Origin: Helochares maculicollis
Lineage: Eukaryota > Arthropoda > Insecta > Coleoptera > Hydrophilidae
Reading direction: 5' to 3'
Length of the DNA: 45,271 nucleotides
NCBI GenBank assembly: GCA_033557835.1
Contig: JAWQRO010000271.1
Span: 1-45,271 of the forward strand
Part shown: one piece after another, positions 21,266 through 32,200 of the stretch
How the letters are laid out: the number at the start of each line of letters is the position of its first letter
How positions within the stretch are numbered: the stretch's first letter is position 1
Position numbers and translations under genes: made by a program
Notes under the pieces: generated by a model
The model's database searches: none
What the model saw: the letters and a program-made list of their open reading frames with translations, nothing else
Told to the model about the DNA's origin: nothing

Positions 21266-22557
21266 CTATGCTTCTTTCGTATCGATTAAATGCTGGATCA
21301 ACCCTCTGAGTCTTTTCAAGTAAATGTCTTCATTCACAGATTTGTAATTGAAAGCGCCAAAGAAATCTTCACCTGACTCGGTGACTTTGCTCATATCCAA
21401 AGCCTCTTCAGATTCCGTAATCATGACCTTCATAATCATGGTGGCCATTAAGAAGCCGAAGAATCTATGTTCCATCCAGCCGTTCTTGAAGCTTTCGAAG
21501 GTATAGAACTCCTCCAGATCAACACTCATCTCCTCGAGTCGCCGCTTTAGTTCGTAGAAATAGTATTTTTGGTAGAATTCGTAATTGTCGAGGATTTGTT
21601 GTGAGCTGCTGCAATAGAAGAAGTAACAGAGATCCATGAAGATGTATCCCATTTTAGCGATTTGCCAGTCTAGGAGTTTCATGCTTGTTGGGGTGTTTGG
21701 ATTGTTGGGGTCCTGCGCATTACGTAAATGAATGCATGAGGAAACGAATGGAAATGAAATTGTGGTCTTACGTTATAAGCGAACATCATGTTATTGCACC
21801 AGCAGTCACCATGGGTCAAGACGGTGATTGAGTCGTCTAACTTGAGGTTTTTGAAGAGTTTTTTGATGAATGTTTTCATTTCTTCCAGAAAATTTTCGAT
21901 GGGTTTGTCTCCTTTAAAGCTGTCTTTTAGCGTATCTATGATGACAATGAAGGTGGAAGCGAATTTTTCTATTTCTTCTTGGGGATAGTCTTCGGTGCAT
22001 TTGGTTCGGATTTCCTCGAAAATCTGGGGTTGTCTTTTGCGCAAAGCGAAGGAAAAAGCGTGTAAGTGGGCGTAGTTGTCCAGGATTAATAGGATGTGTT
22101 CTTTGTTCATAGGCTGCATCCGGTTCCACATCCTGTAGCCTAAATTCATCAGGTGCTGTAAGAGAATAGTTTCGTGTTTTTCCTCCAGAGAGGTTCCAAA
22201 ACATTCTGCAACGCAATTGAATTTTTTTTCCACTCCGATTTCCTCTTCGAATCGCCGGATGATTGGAACGAGTTCGGTGTAGAAATAAATTTCTCGCTCG
22301 TAAATTTTCCTGAGCGGGATTTGTGCCCTAAAAGCATCGCTTTGGGGCGCTCTTTTTGCCATCAAATTTAACACTTTCGCGTTTCCGCTCTTATCAGTGC
22401 CTACCAGATTTACAGCTGTCATTAGTCCGACATATCCATCGCCCTTTTGGGAGCCAGACGCTATTTCGATTTTTGCATGTTGAATTTCTTCCCTCTGAAT
22501 AACTTCCTTCAGGAGATTTTCGAGCTGCTTCGTTAGTACGTCGTTAGCTTCCAACAT
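21266..22557 (-). CDS. EcKinase-like (EcKL/CHK) kinase 2
   Basis: Two exons on the minus strand. Exon 1 is 22557-21772 (262 codons, MLEANDVLTKQLENLLKE...). A 59-base intron has GTAAGA and GCGCAG borders. Exon 2 is 21712-21266, phase 0 (DPNNPNTPTSMKLLDWQ...). The protein is 410 aa. Kinase landmarks are QKGDGYVGLMTA (residues 38-48), Lys68 (NLMAKRAP), LRKIYEREIYFYTE, YRMWNRMQPMN, the catalytic loop LTHGDCWCNNMMF with Asp251, and LDWQIAKMG with Asp277. The intron sits directly after the catalytic loop, as in kinases 3, 5 and 6. It is the evident parent or sister of the pseudogene at 11118-11503. Confidence 0.92.
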
Positions 22558-22559
22558 TA

Positions 22560-23535
22560 TCGTTTAACACTCTTTAGTACTGTAACTTTCAACTAATTAA
22601 CTATTATTACGGCAAAACTTTTCTGCTTGTTAGTCTATAATTTTTTAATTCCGTTAACACTTTCACTTACTAACTTTTTAATACTGACCAATTATTTAAC
22701 ACTAACTAACTCTTTAATTCTTTAACTCAACACCTTTAATTGAACTACTGGCTGAAATAATTGAATGTTCATTAAACTTAGTGAAATGAGATAAGTCAAA
22801 CGCGCAGCATCTGCGCAGAGAACTTCGTTAGTATTCTAAAAACACGGTTGATTATTTAGTTACGACATAGATTCCAACTGCCAGCAGCGGAATTTGCTCA
22901 ATTGCATATGATACACACCATACGAGTTTCATTGAAGCGAAGAGTAGTGTTTAGTTTAATCATGTATACAGTAATAAATTTGGCCTTGGCCTCTCTTTTT
23001 CAAGAATTTCCTGTATTTAAATTGATGGTTTGTTTTTGTCAATTCACTATTATTAATTTTGTTTTGGAAATTACAACACATCATTTAATGTACATGACTG
23101 CATTACTTAATTGTAAATAAAAAAAGTATTTTAAGGTTGCATAATTATAGGCAATCTATATATCCCAATTTCCTATCCTTAACTCGCTTTGAAGTCAAAA
23201 CTATCTGGACTTAATTATTCAATAAATATTAAAAATCAAAATGAAAAATGAGAATTGGGGAGATGTTTATCCAATATGTTTTCAAAATGACATTGAAAAG
23301 TTTGAGGTTAGTATTACTTTAGCTGGTTCATCTATTTACATTGCGAATTGACTAAATATGCTTATGTTTTACACTCTCCAATACAGTTGAGCGAAATCTG
23401 ATTGACTATACAACTACTTTATTTTCTTTATACATCCAAGTTTAAATAAATATAAATAAAAACTATAAATTATCTGAATGTATTAAATTATTTCACTGAA
23501 ATTTTTCAACTCCACTTAATCCAGATTTCTTCCTA
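22560..23535. other. Intergenic, 5' flank of EcKL 2
   Basis: It contains a short perfect inverted repeat, GCGCAG-CAT-CTGCGC, at about 22802-22816. Open frames at 22902-23120 and 23241-23312 are short and unrecognised. The second ends at a possible donor (GAG-GTTAG) and could be a lone exon, but nothing supports it further. Confidence 0.35.
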
Positions 23536-23539
23536 TCCT

Positions 23540-24720
23540 GATTTCTTTCTTGGTTTTAATTGAAGATATTTTAAAATACGTTATTTCCTTATGGTGAAAT
23601 TTTTCTAGCCTATGATTATTACTTAAAACGCTGATTTATTTTTTGATTAAGAAAATAACTTCTGAATGTTTGTGTTTAAAGCCGAAATAGTTATATTAAA
23701 TTAAACGGTTTTTGCAATTCTTTATAGTTTTAGTGTAGCAATAAATACAGTTTCTTTATTTTTCGCTACTATTCTTCAAGGTTTTCAATTTTTGAATGCT
23801 GCCATGGCGATTTATTAAAATTTTCAAAACGTTTCGTAATTATCTAAGAATTATGTCTTCATTAAGAGCGCAAACTTTTAAAATTATAGGCGAAAAACCG
23901 GAAGAAAACTGTTTTGTTGAAATCCTGAAGAAATTTAACAAATTGTCACTAGGATTAATTGTGGGAAAATTCTCCTAATTATTTGCATACAATTCTGTAT
24001 TAATCATAAAAAGTAATCATAATTCAAAATATATTAAGTTGATAAAATATTGAAAACTTTATGATAATCAATTTGTGTCGATAGATACTTTCCATGATAT
24101 CTTTTACCAAAACAATAGATTTCCTCTTACAAATTCAAATAAAGATAAACATTGATTTGCTATATAAATTCGTACAAAAGAAATTGTAAAATTAGCCTAT
24201 GAGAATTTGGTTGAATTTGGTGAGCGTGAATTACTATGTAAGTCTTGGTAACTCTGAATAATATTCATTTAAGTAAATCGAGAAAAGTATCATTAGAAAT
24301 TATACAAAAACTACGACAGTTAACCATAAAATAAAAAAAACTTGAAGTGCCTCCACTCAATATTCCCGTATAAATATATGTTCTGCATAAAAGTACCTGC
24401 GATTAATAATATCAAAACAATAAACACCGTTATGCGATGACAAATAAAAACAAAAGTTTCAATTTTCATAATTTTGAGCTGAAACTATACAAAAATTCTT
24501 GGCATTTTTATTGATTATACGGAATCCCAGCCAAAAATTTTCTTTAAAAATTGCAATATTGAATCATCTATCAAGTGAAACTAATATGCTGAGAATCGAC
24601 GTCGATTGTTATATAAGAAGTAACTAATTTAAACTGAAGTTTCCATATTTAGCAGTTTCAGTAAGTATACGTAAAATTTTCTGAACCAACTTTATTTTTC
24701 AAAAATTTATTTATTTTGTA
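23540..24720 (+). repeat. Dispersed repeat unit, copy 1
   Basis: This region recurs in the same orientation at 42183-43145. The segment 23995-24340 is almost identical to 42410-42760, with only a few differences over about 340 bases. The distal copy lacks about 170 bases corresponding to 23604-23775. It includes at its right end (24330-24720) a member of the smaller repeat family described at 26550. No transposase or long frame is present, so it is probably a non-autonomous element or a segmental duplication. Confidence 0.8.
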
Positions 24721-24724
24721 CGCT

Positions 24725-25180
24725 GCTACGTTTGAGTGAGTCGTCGTCACTTTGGCAGCGGCGTTAAGGGGATGACTTACTCGAAAAATGTTTGGGTGGT
24801 CATACGCAGAATGTAAATAAGAGTTTCAATTCTGCTATCTGGCAAGGCTATCCAAACCATTTGAATAATGGACTAAAGATCATATCATATCCACTGGACT
24901 GTTCAATGATGGATACACATATATCTTACGCGTGATGAACTTATTAGATATAGTTATTGGACGACCAAAGAGTGAGTCGAGAAAATCGCTGCAGTTCTTT
25001 AACAACCAAAAAAGCTCGCTAAGCACGTATAGAAGAGTTTATGAAGAAAAACGAGTACCACTAACTAAGATTTATGACTATGCTCAAAACAAAGTTTTTG
25101 ATTTTAATATATAATGAATAAACTTATTGAATTTAAGAATGAATTATTAATTCCTTCCCTTTTAAATAAGCGTTTTCAAA
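24725..25180. other. Intergenic, unclassified
   Basis: A small open frame at 24932-25114 (ending VPLTKIYDYAQNKVFDFNI) has no recognised domain. It might be a transposon fragment. Confidence 0.3.
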
Positions 25181-25184
25181 ACGG

Positions 25185-25670
25185 TCAAAGTTTAGGCGGA
25201 TCCATGTATCGCCCCACTTAAGTCCTCAATTTTCCAGCTTGAGTTGTAGGAAGGGGAAGGCAAGCGGGTGGCGCCTTTTATTTTCAACTAATAATCTATC
25301 TCTGAGGTTTGAGCTCCTTTTCTTTCGTTCAGCCGTTGCCCACGCGACCACCTTCCCTTTACGTTGGTTTCTAACGAGGAGATTTTTGGTTGAATGACGG
25401 ATCACTATTGGCACGTTAGAGAGAGCCGTTGTGACGACGTTTTGAAAAAGAAGTAACGTGTCCTCTTTGCGATTATGTTTTACAAGGGGCCTATATCTTT
25501 TTTGTCGCTAAGGGTCTGGACATTTAGCTGCTAAGGTTCCTGGCTGACGCCGATACTTGTCGAGTTTTGGGTATTCCGCTCAGAGTATGATCGATATATT
25601 TGGTACCGTCAAGCTAAGAGAACATCCTCCTTCTTTCGGGAGATGGTGAGCAGGCCACCCGTTTAGTTAA
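25185..25670. other. GC-richer island of unknown nature
   Basis: Base composition changes sharply from the AT-rich surroundings, with runs such as caagcgggtggcgcc, cccacgcgaccacc and ggagatggtgagcaggcc. On the minus strand 25226-25414 is open (ATAERKKRSSNLRDRL...). I do not recognise it. Options are a transposon 5' region, an inserted fragment of another locus, or part of an unknown gene. Confidence 0.4.
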
Positions 25671-25769
25671 TTTAAGAATTACCTACATGTATATAGATAC
25701 AGATGTATATAGATACTATATGTGCAAGTTTAAAATGTCGTTTTTTTAATGAAAAATACGCAATTATTT

Positions 25770-26463
25770 AAGAACAATGGTAAAACGTTTTGCCTCGGGC
25801 AATTTATGTATACCATTCCAACAGAAAGTTTCAACGTTTATTGATATCCATTCATTGAGACATTTTTGTACATCCTCGAAGGTCCTGAAGTGTTGCTTAG
25901 CCAGTGCGAGTTCCATCTATGAGAAGAGGTGATAATCAGCATTGTCTTCCTTCCAAAACGATCCAGTTTTGTACTCGATGGTTGTCCCGGTGTTACTCAC
26001 CATTTCTTACGTTTGGGATTCTCAAAATATATCAATTTTTTTATTGCCAGTTACATCCTGATGTATAAAACCCTCTCTTTTGTGGTGTAAATGCAGAAAT
26101 ATGCACACAATTTTTCCCATTTTCCAACTTTTTAGTCTTTTCCTAGACTCTCAGGCGATCGGAAATGGCTTGCCGAGTGACATTCAACTGCTCCTCCATC
26201 ATTTGTTGTGCTTGTATATCAACTTTGTCCAATAAGTCTTGTAATTCGTCGTCTTCAAAATTTTTTTGGTCGATTTTCACTTTCTTTGTCAACAACATTG
26301 AAATCGCCACTTTTGCAACGTTTAAACCAACGTTCACTATTTATAACAGTTAGATCTATATTGCCGTCTCTGCAAGATTTCGATTACTTTCGGATGCCTT
26401 TTTCTTAAACAAGAAAATCATAACATGTCGCAAATGCTCTTTACTTGGCTCAAAATTCGACAT
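25770..26463 (-). mobile_element. mariner relic with catalytic core deleted
   Basis: The minus strand begins MSNFEPSKEHLRHVMIFLFK at 26463 (mariner N-terminus), continues through ERWFKRCKSGDF and LNVTRQAISDRLRV (helix-turn-helix region), then degenerates. VTPGQPSSTKLDRFGRKTML (about 26000-25940) is followed directly by ITSSH and then LALAKQHFRTFED and GIHKLPEAK at the C-terminus. About 80 codons around the second catalytic Asp and the PPYSPD block are missing, so this is an internally deleted non-autonomous copy. A member of the small repeat family abuts its 5' end at about 26550. Confidence 0.82.
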
Positions 26464-26549
26464 GTTTAACACGAAAAAGGAGTATGCTATTAACTCGTAA
26501 ACAACTCAACGAATATGATGTTTTGTAGTGGCCAGTCTTACCAAAAGTC

Positions 26550-26910
26550 TGGAGTGTCTCCACTCAACATTCTTGTATCAATATTTGTAATGCATAAAAG
26601 TACCTGCAATTAATAATATCCAAGCTACAAACACCAATATGCGATGCAAAACTAAAACACAATTTTCATAATTTAGAGCTTTAAAATATGCAAGATTGAT
26701 CGCCTCTTAGCATAGTTATTGTCTCATTTGAAAGTGTGAATTCATAACCTAACAAGTGAACCGAGAGGCTGTGAATCGACGCTGATCGACGCCGAATGCA
26801 ATAGAAGAAGAAAACGAAGCAGCATATGATTTATTAAACTGGTCTCCATAGGCATGCAAAGTCTTAGTCGGCGTACATCAAATGTTTTTAACCAACTTTA
26901 ATTTTCAAAT
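26550..26910 (+). repeat. Small dispersed repeat family, full copy
   Basis: It begins tctggagtgtctccactcaa and includes the conserved block gcataaaagtacctgcaattaataatatc, a gaatcgacg block and a gcatgcaaag block, and ends near caactttaattttcaa. Same-orientation relatives are at 24330-24720, 42076-42185 (5' part only) and 42745-43145. There is no coding capacity. It could be a MITE or the non-coding end of a larger transposon. Confidence 0.75.
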
Positions 26911-26914
26911 TTAA

Positions 26915-27350
26915 TATATACAACACTTAATTTTTTAGGTGTAAATTAATTTTACAATATTAATTACTGTATATGCTTCGGGATTAAAAATTTGATTAAA
27001 AACAAATTGTAGTAAAAAAATTAAAGTCAGATTCAAACGCGGTACCTTGGCATTGCAAAGCGGGTGTCATGACTACTGAGCCATTAAGTTCGCTTGTATG
27101 TGACATATATAAGTGTGATATTAAATGATGATAGTTATGTTATTAATTTTGACCATTTTTGCTAAATTTTGGCGCGATAATCGAGTTGAAATTATGCAAC
27201 ATCTGAGCAAAAAATTGTATTATTTGAAATAAAAATTTTTGATACAGTCCGTTTCTAATAAATCTTTCGCTTTAAAACTTTATTTACGATTTTATAGTGT
27301 TCTTTAAGCGTGTAACAAATTTCAAGTCAATATATCTATTTAAACGCTTG
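26915..27350. other. Intergenic DNA containing a tRNA-like relic
   Basis: AT-rich; the only structured part is the tRNA-like segment at 27028-27088, listed separately. Confidence 0.4.
27028..27088 (-). repeat. tRNA-derived relic (possible SINE head)
   Basis: The minus strand reads AATGGCTCAGTAGTCATG, then CCCGCTTTGCAATGCCAAGG, then TACCGCGTTTGAATC. These resemble a pol III A box (TGGCTCAGTAGT), an Ala-like anticodon region (CTTTGCAATG) and a B box (GCGTTTGAATC). Stems are imperfect and no acceptor stem closes, so it is not a working tRNA. Confidence 0.4.
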
Positions 27351-27359
27351 GTTTACTTG

Positions 27360-27735
27360 AAAAACTTCAAAACTGTATAGGTAAATGGGCACTTTCCGTA
27401 GTCCTACATACCTCACAGATCTATGTTTTTGTGATAATGACCGTATGCCAAATTTTATTGCTCCAGCTCAAACAGTCTGACCGCTATCGTGTTTATATAC
27501 ACACACACAGACAACATGCCAAAAATAGTCAAAATGGATTAAGAGGCACTCAAAACGTGGAGATCCGTCAAAATCTCTAGGTCCAATTTTTTCATGATCC
27601 CAATACCTTCTCTTCTTCGTATAGTTTAGGAAATCTAAAAATGGAGAGCCATAACTTGCACACAAAGGGGCATCGTACTATAGTTTCCAGGTGTTGATCG
27701 TGAGTCATCAGAAGAGCCCTCACCGGCACGATTCT
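27360..27735 (-). repeat. Possible transposon fragment, unclassified
   Basis: More evenly composed than its flanks, with an open minus frame at 27665-27468 (KKRRYWDHEKIGPRDFDGSP...) that runs into a short TATATACACACACAC tract. It looks like the non-coding tail of an insect repeat, but I cannot name the family. Confidence 0.3.
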
Positions 27736-27839
27736 TTTCTTACTTATATTCTTGTCGAAGATCCAATATTCTAGCTGCTTTCCTTATCTGAAGGTTAAGC
27801 AGAACAAAAACGTTATTTTTGTAAAATATTTCAACTACA

Positions 27840-28584
27840 AAAGTAACCTTGTTATACCTCAAAGACTCGATATCGGTGATTTCGAATATCTGAAAATTGA
27901 TCGCGATGATTATCAAGAGCGTGTGTCACAGCAAAACCACGTCGGTTTCTATTTCGCTCTTGGCTTCGTCAAACATTTCTTCAGATGTCCCAAAAGCGAA
28001 GGGCACATTAGCATGGTTCTCAAAGGGTATGGGAAATACCACGCGTTGTCTTCGTCATGAAGAATTCGAAGAATTATGCAAAAATCTTGATATAGTTTTG
28101 GCTAATTTATATACCAAGAAACTTCTTTATTTTAAACATTTATATTCTTGCATTTTATTGTTTAAGAAAGATCAAGTTGAAACACCTGCTTTAATTCTAG
28201 AAAGATACAAAGGAGAAATGTGCGATTTCATGGTATTGATAGTAACATATGTGGATGAGTTTTCGATTTTGACGCATGGAGACTACTGGTGTAAGAAGAT
28301 TGAAGGAGCGTTAATCCTAAAGTAGGTGCGACGCATTTTAGCTGTATCTTATTGGGAAAGTCATAGAAGAGTAGAGTAAGTTCAGGAGGTATAAATTCAC
28401 CTTTTCCATGATTGTTTTGTAAATTGTTTTGTCAAAAGATAAAGGAATCCCGGATTTCGTTGCATCGGCCAAGAGAAGCGATGTAGTATCTGGTATTCAT
28501 GTGGAATTATTCAAGAACAAGAAAAAATATATCAAGAAAATGCGCTGTGTGATCAAACATCTTTCTAAAGCAAATTGTTTGTAG
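27840..28584 (+). pseudogene. EcKL kinase pseudogene, multiply broken
   Basis: EcKL segments on the plus strand in two or more frames. EGHISMVLKGYGKYHALSSS (about 27997-28057) corresponds to the family HI..VL..YGK.HALS. VDEFSILTHGDYWCKKI (about 28251-28301) is the catalytic loop with the Asn pair changed to Lys-Lys and Cys to Tyr. KKKYIKKMRCVIKHLSKANC ends at a TAG at 28582-28584, as in intact C-termini. The DWQ metal-binding part is not recognisable and several indels intervene. It lies tail-to-tail with EcKL 3. Confidence 0.8.
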
Positions 28585-28736
28585 AGTATAACTGTATTTT
28601 GTAAGACTACTTTTATTAACATTTTACATTAAATCGTTTTATTTTAATATAAAAGGAATACGTCTTAGTAAATAGAAGGAACTTTCTTCTCCTTCGCATT
28701 TTGTGAGTTTTGTTAAATTCTCTTCTTAAATGCGAT

Positions 28737-31700
28737 TTAAAACAGTCCTTTTTCATGGCAATGCCTAGCAAGATGTTGTAATCTTCTCACGTATTCTTTT
28801 TCGTGGATCAACTCAAAATCTAAGGCATCAAGGGCGTTTCCAGTCTGTGTTGATTTATCAAAGTCGGGAGCTTCGTGACTGTCCGACAACATAACTTTGA
28901 CGACGAGCAGAGCTAGAATAAAACCATACTTTCCAAAGACTCTCCACTGCTCCAAAAGTTTTGAATAGGGAAACACTTGTTGAACATCCAGCCCAAATTT
29001 CGCCAAATGATCTCGGACTGAAACGTGATAAACTTTCAAATATTCTTCGGCTCTATCCACGATTTCTGAAGGACTGCAGCAGTAAAAAAAGTAGGCCAAA
29101 TCCAAAATAGGGCTTCCTAATCTAGAAAGTTGCCAATCAATGAAACACATCTTTGTGGGAACTGTTGGATTTTCATCGTTCTAAAACATTAAGTCTTATA
29201 TTAGTCTGTTGACTTTTCGTATTCAGAACTTTTTTCAAGTTTTTCCAATTGTATGCTAGTATGGCAATAATTTTTGATTTTAGTAAAGTTTGTTTTCACA
29301 GCTGCTGTATCTTTTTTTCTTTTGCTTGCAATCTTTTAAAAAGTTTTTGGATTCGTTTTTGCTCTATAAGTTTATATAAATGTTTGTTAGCAGTTTTTAA
29401 TAGTTTTACATGGACTTTTTGCCACAAAGTTCTCTATAGCTGTATAACATTTCTTATTATCGCTATTGAAGGCTTATTTACTATCCGTTTCTAATTTTTG
29501 TTTATCTAATTTGTTTGCTTAGGAGAAGTTTGATTGGAAGCATTGATTATAATGACTACTTTTCAAAATTCCTATTAGTTTTCATAGAAATAAAGTGCAC
29601 ATATAAGGTACACATAGTTCACATTTATGCGTCAACAACCAGCTACTCCGATGAAGAAGTTGAGAAATTCTATGAAGAAGAAAGTCAAACTTTAAATAAA
29701 GCTCACTGGCAGTTTAAATATCTAATGGAGGATTTCAATGCTAAAATTCTTGCCTATTTTAGCTTTAACAAAAATCCACTGATATAGTCCAATGAAACAA
29801 GTGTGGTGAACGTCTCGTGTAGTTTGCTGAATACAACAGCATGAGTTAATATATATAATAATAAAGAATTTCCAAGACTTCAATGATTCTTCCGAATTTC
29901 TAAAGCATTTCTAATTTAATATATGTTTCGATTAGTCACCAATTCAAAACCTTATTCATACTCCTATTTTTCCGTGGTTTATTATTATGGACCAACAAGA
30001 TTTTAAGAGATTTTAATTAAAGTTTTTTGAATAATCGTCAGGATTTTTAATGTTATATATTATATATTCATTATCGCGAGTAATCTTCTGCATTTTTAGA
30101 ATCTTTCATCATGTCTTTGATTCCATTAATTTTGTTTCTGACCCAAATGACAAAGATATATGATCTTTAGAATTTGAAAATGTTTTTACGGTTATATGAC
30201 TCATTTTCATGATTGGAGAGATTTTTTTAAATCTAAATGTCATGAATTTGCAGATTTGTATTGCTTTCACGATTTATCTAGCTGTAGACTTTCATGATTA
30301 TTATGATTGACGTTCAACGTTTCGATAAATTGGCACCTTAACTTTACATGAATAGTTATTAGATTTTTAAAGTAATTTACTATTTTTTTATTACGAGTAA
30401 TTTATAAGATCTAACAAATTATTTTTTTATTTATATTGATTTTTCTTTTGATTTTGCTGATTTGTAATGGTGGTGTATCTTCAAAGTTTAAAATTTTCCT
30501 GATTAATCAACAAATTTTCAGTGATTATCATGACTACATTGGAATATTTGATTCATAAGAGTCTACTAAAATTTCATTTCCCCATTACTTTGTAGGCATT
30601 CCAGTCATTTTCAATTTGATTTAATAAATATTATGATTACTCACTTCAGCAATGATGTTCTTGATTGATAAATGACAATTTTAGAATTTTTCATTTATTG
30701 TAATTGTTATTTTAATTGTTCAATTTTTCATAATTTTCATAATTATGATATTAATTTAATCTTAAAGTATTTACTCTTTACGGACTGATTTAATTTAGCA
30801 AATCGTAATGTAATAGAAATAATTTTCAGGATTTTGATCACTTTCCCACACTATAAATTAACATTGAACATAATTCAGAAATTAATATAAAAGCAACTAG
30901 AATTATAGTTGAAATAGTCAATTTCCGATTTGTGCTTTATTTATGAATAGCTTAAAATAAAAGCAGAAAAGTTGTTTCTTGATAAAAAAAAGAATTAACT
31001 TTTCTAGATCCTAAGCTTAGTTGAGGATTGGATGGACAAAAAAAATGTAAGTGTATCTATGGGCGTGAAAAATGTTTTAGTTTCAGAATAAGAGCGTTAC
31101 TATACCTCATACTTAAACATCATGTTGTTTGTCCAACAATCTCCATGGGTTATTACGGAAAACTGATCTATTTTCAGGGTTGTGTCCAAAAGGAAGTGCA
31201 ATAAATTTGATTTGAACTTCTTCAAACTGTCGATTACAGCAGCATCATGAACTTCATTCAAACTGTTGATTATTTTATTACAGAATTTGTGCAGAAGTTC
31301 TTCAGTACCGACAAAAAAAACATTGATTACACTTCGCCGTAGTTTGTCGGTTAATCTGGTAAACTCTTTTGGCTCAAATGCAGCTAAGGCGTAAGACAAA
31401 GCGTGCAGTTTCCCATATTGAGTCAAAACGAAGCGGATGTGTTCCTTATCCATAGGAATCTTTCGGTCCCATAGCTTGTAACCGATCCCATTCAGGTTTT
31501 CAAGCACTAACACTTCCTCAAATTCCTCGATTTTAGACCAGAAAGTCTTGGCCATCGAATCAAAAGCTCCTTCTATACGATAGTACCGTTGAAATTGCCG
31601 AAATTTGGGATGCACCACGTTGTAGATGTAATCCTCGGCGATGAATGATTCCCGAATTGGAGCTTTCTGCCTCATCATTTGTGACTTGGGTGCTGTTTTA

Positions 31701-31900
31701 ACCACCAAATCCAAAACAACTTCCTTGTCATCCTTTGATTTTGCCTTCATTTTTAAAAAGTTGACCAAGCTAATATAATTATCGCCCTTTTTTGAACTGC
31801 TTTCCAATTCGAAACTGAAATCTTGGAAACCTTGGGCAAGCGAGACTTCTCGAAGAACCATTTCCATGTTGTCTTTGAGTGATTGATAGTTCACAGACAT
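28737..31900 (-). CDS. EcKinase-like (EcKL/CHK) kinase 3, long intron
   Basis: Exon 1 (31900-31106, 265 codons) starts MSVNYQSLKDNMEMVLRE and ends MMFKYE before GTATAG. Exon 2 (29180-28737) follows TTTTAG and starts NDENPTVPTKMCFIDWQ, phase 0. The protein is 412 aa. Landmarks are KKGDNYISLVNF, VVKTAPKSQMMR, YKLWDRKIPMDKEHI, YGKLHALSYAL, ITHGDCWTNNMMF (Asp254) and FIDWQLSRLGSP (Asp280). The intron is 1925 bases against 52-106 in the siblings, and contains a LINE fragment and AT-rich low-complexity DNA. Because the two halves fit exactly in phase and sequence, I read them as one gene. If the long intron does not splice, it would be a broken locus. Closest relative here is EcKL 6 at 38222. Confidence 0.85.
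29590..29765 (+). mobile_element. LINE endonuclease fragment in an EcKL intron
   Basis: The plus strand reads VHIVHIYASTTSYSDEEVEK, FYEEESQTLNK and EDFNAKI, matching the APE-type endonuclease of insect LINEs (Q.YAPT..YSDEEVE.FY, then GDFNAK.G). The GDFNAK motif has Gly changed to Glu. It is antisense to the host gene and truncated at both ends. Confidence 0.65.
29800..31095. repeat. AT-rich low-complexity intron sequence with TTTTCATGATT words
   Basis: Inside the intron of EcKL 3. Variants of TTTTCATGATT, TTCAGGATTTT and TCATGA recur many times without fixed period. Similar word-rich stretches are at about 33890-34150 and 41640-41870. It may be the remains of an AT-rich satellite or transposon. 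Confidence 0.4.
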
Positions 31901-32200
31901 TTTGGTATAAACAATATGTAATTTTTAAAGAGATCGAACTGAGAGATGCATGATAATGGTCCCGTTGATAGTGAAGTATATCAAAACGGAGATAAGCAAT
32001 TGGAAAATAAGTGTTTTGCAAACAAGTTGGCTTTTTTATTTGATAACAAAACATGTTATTCGTTATCAGTGAAAGTGTAAATTTTTTCTAACCATTTCGG
32101 GTAAAAGTGAGATAATAGCTTATAATACCATTTTAAATTAATTCTTCTTTATGCACATTATATTTATTAGTTTACATAGTCTTTTGTACTTCTTTGACGG
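31901..32200. other. Spacer between EcKL 3 and EcKL 4
   Basis: A short intergenic gap. TTTATT at about 32163-32168 is the probable minus-strand polyadenylation signal (AATAAA) of EcKL 4. Confidence 0.5.

Noticed and set aside
23796..23978. 60-codon frame inside the 1-kb repeat
   Set aside because: Its counterpart at about 42257-42400 is broken by deletions, so it is not a conserved protein.
24932..25114. 60-codon frame ending VPLTKIYDYAQNKVFDFNI
   Set aside because: No domain, no splice context and flanked by repeats.
29249..29494. Plus-strand frame and a Lys-rich minus-strand frame (LYKLIEQKRIQKLFKRLQAK) in the EcKL 3 intron
   Set aside because: The Lys/Leu pattern could be a coiled coil of a transposase, but low complexity and no second motif make it unsupported.
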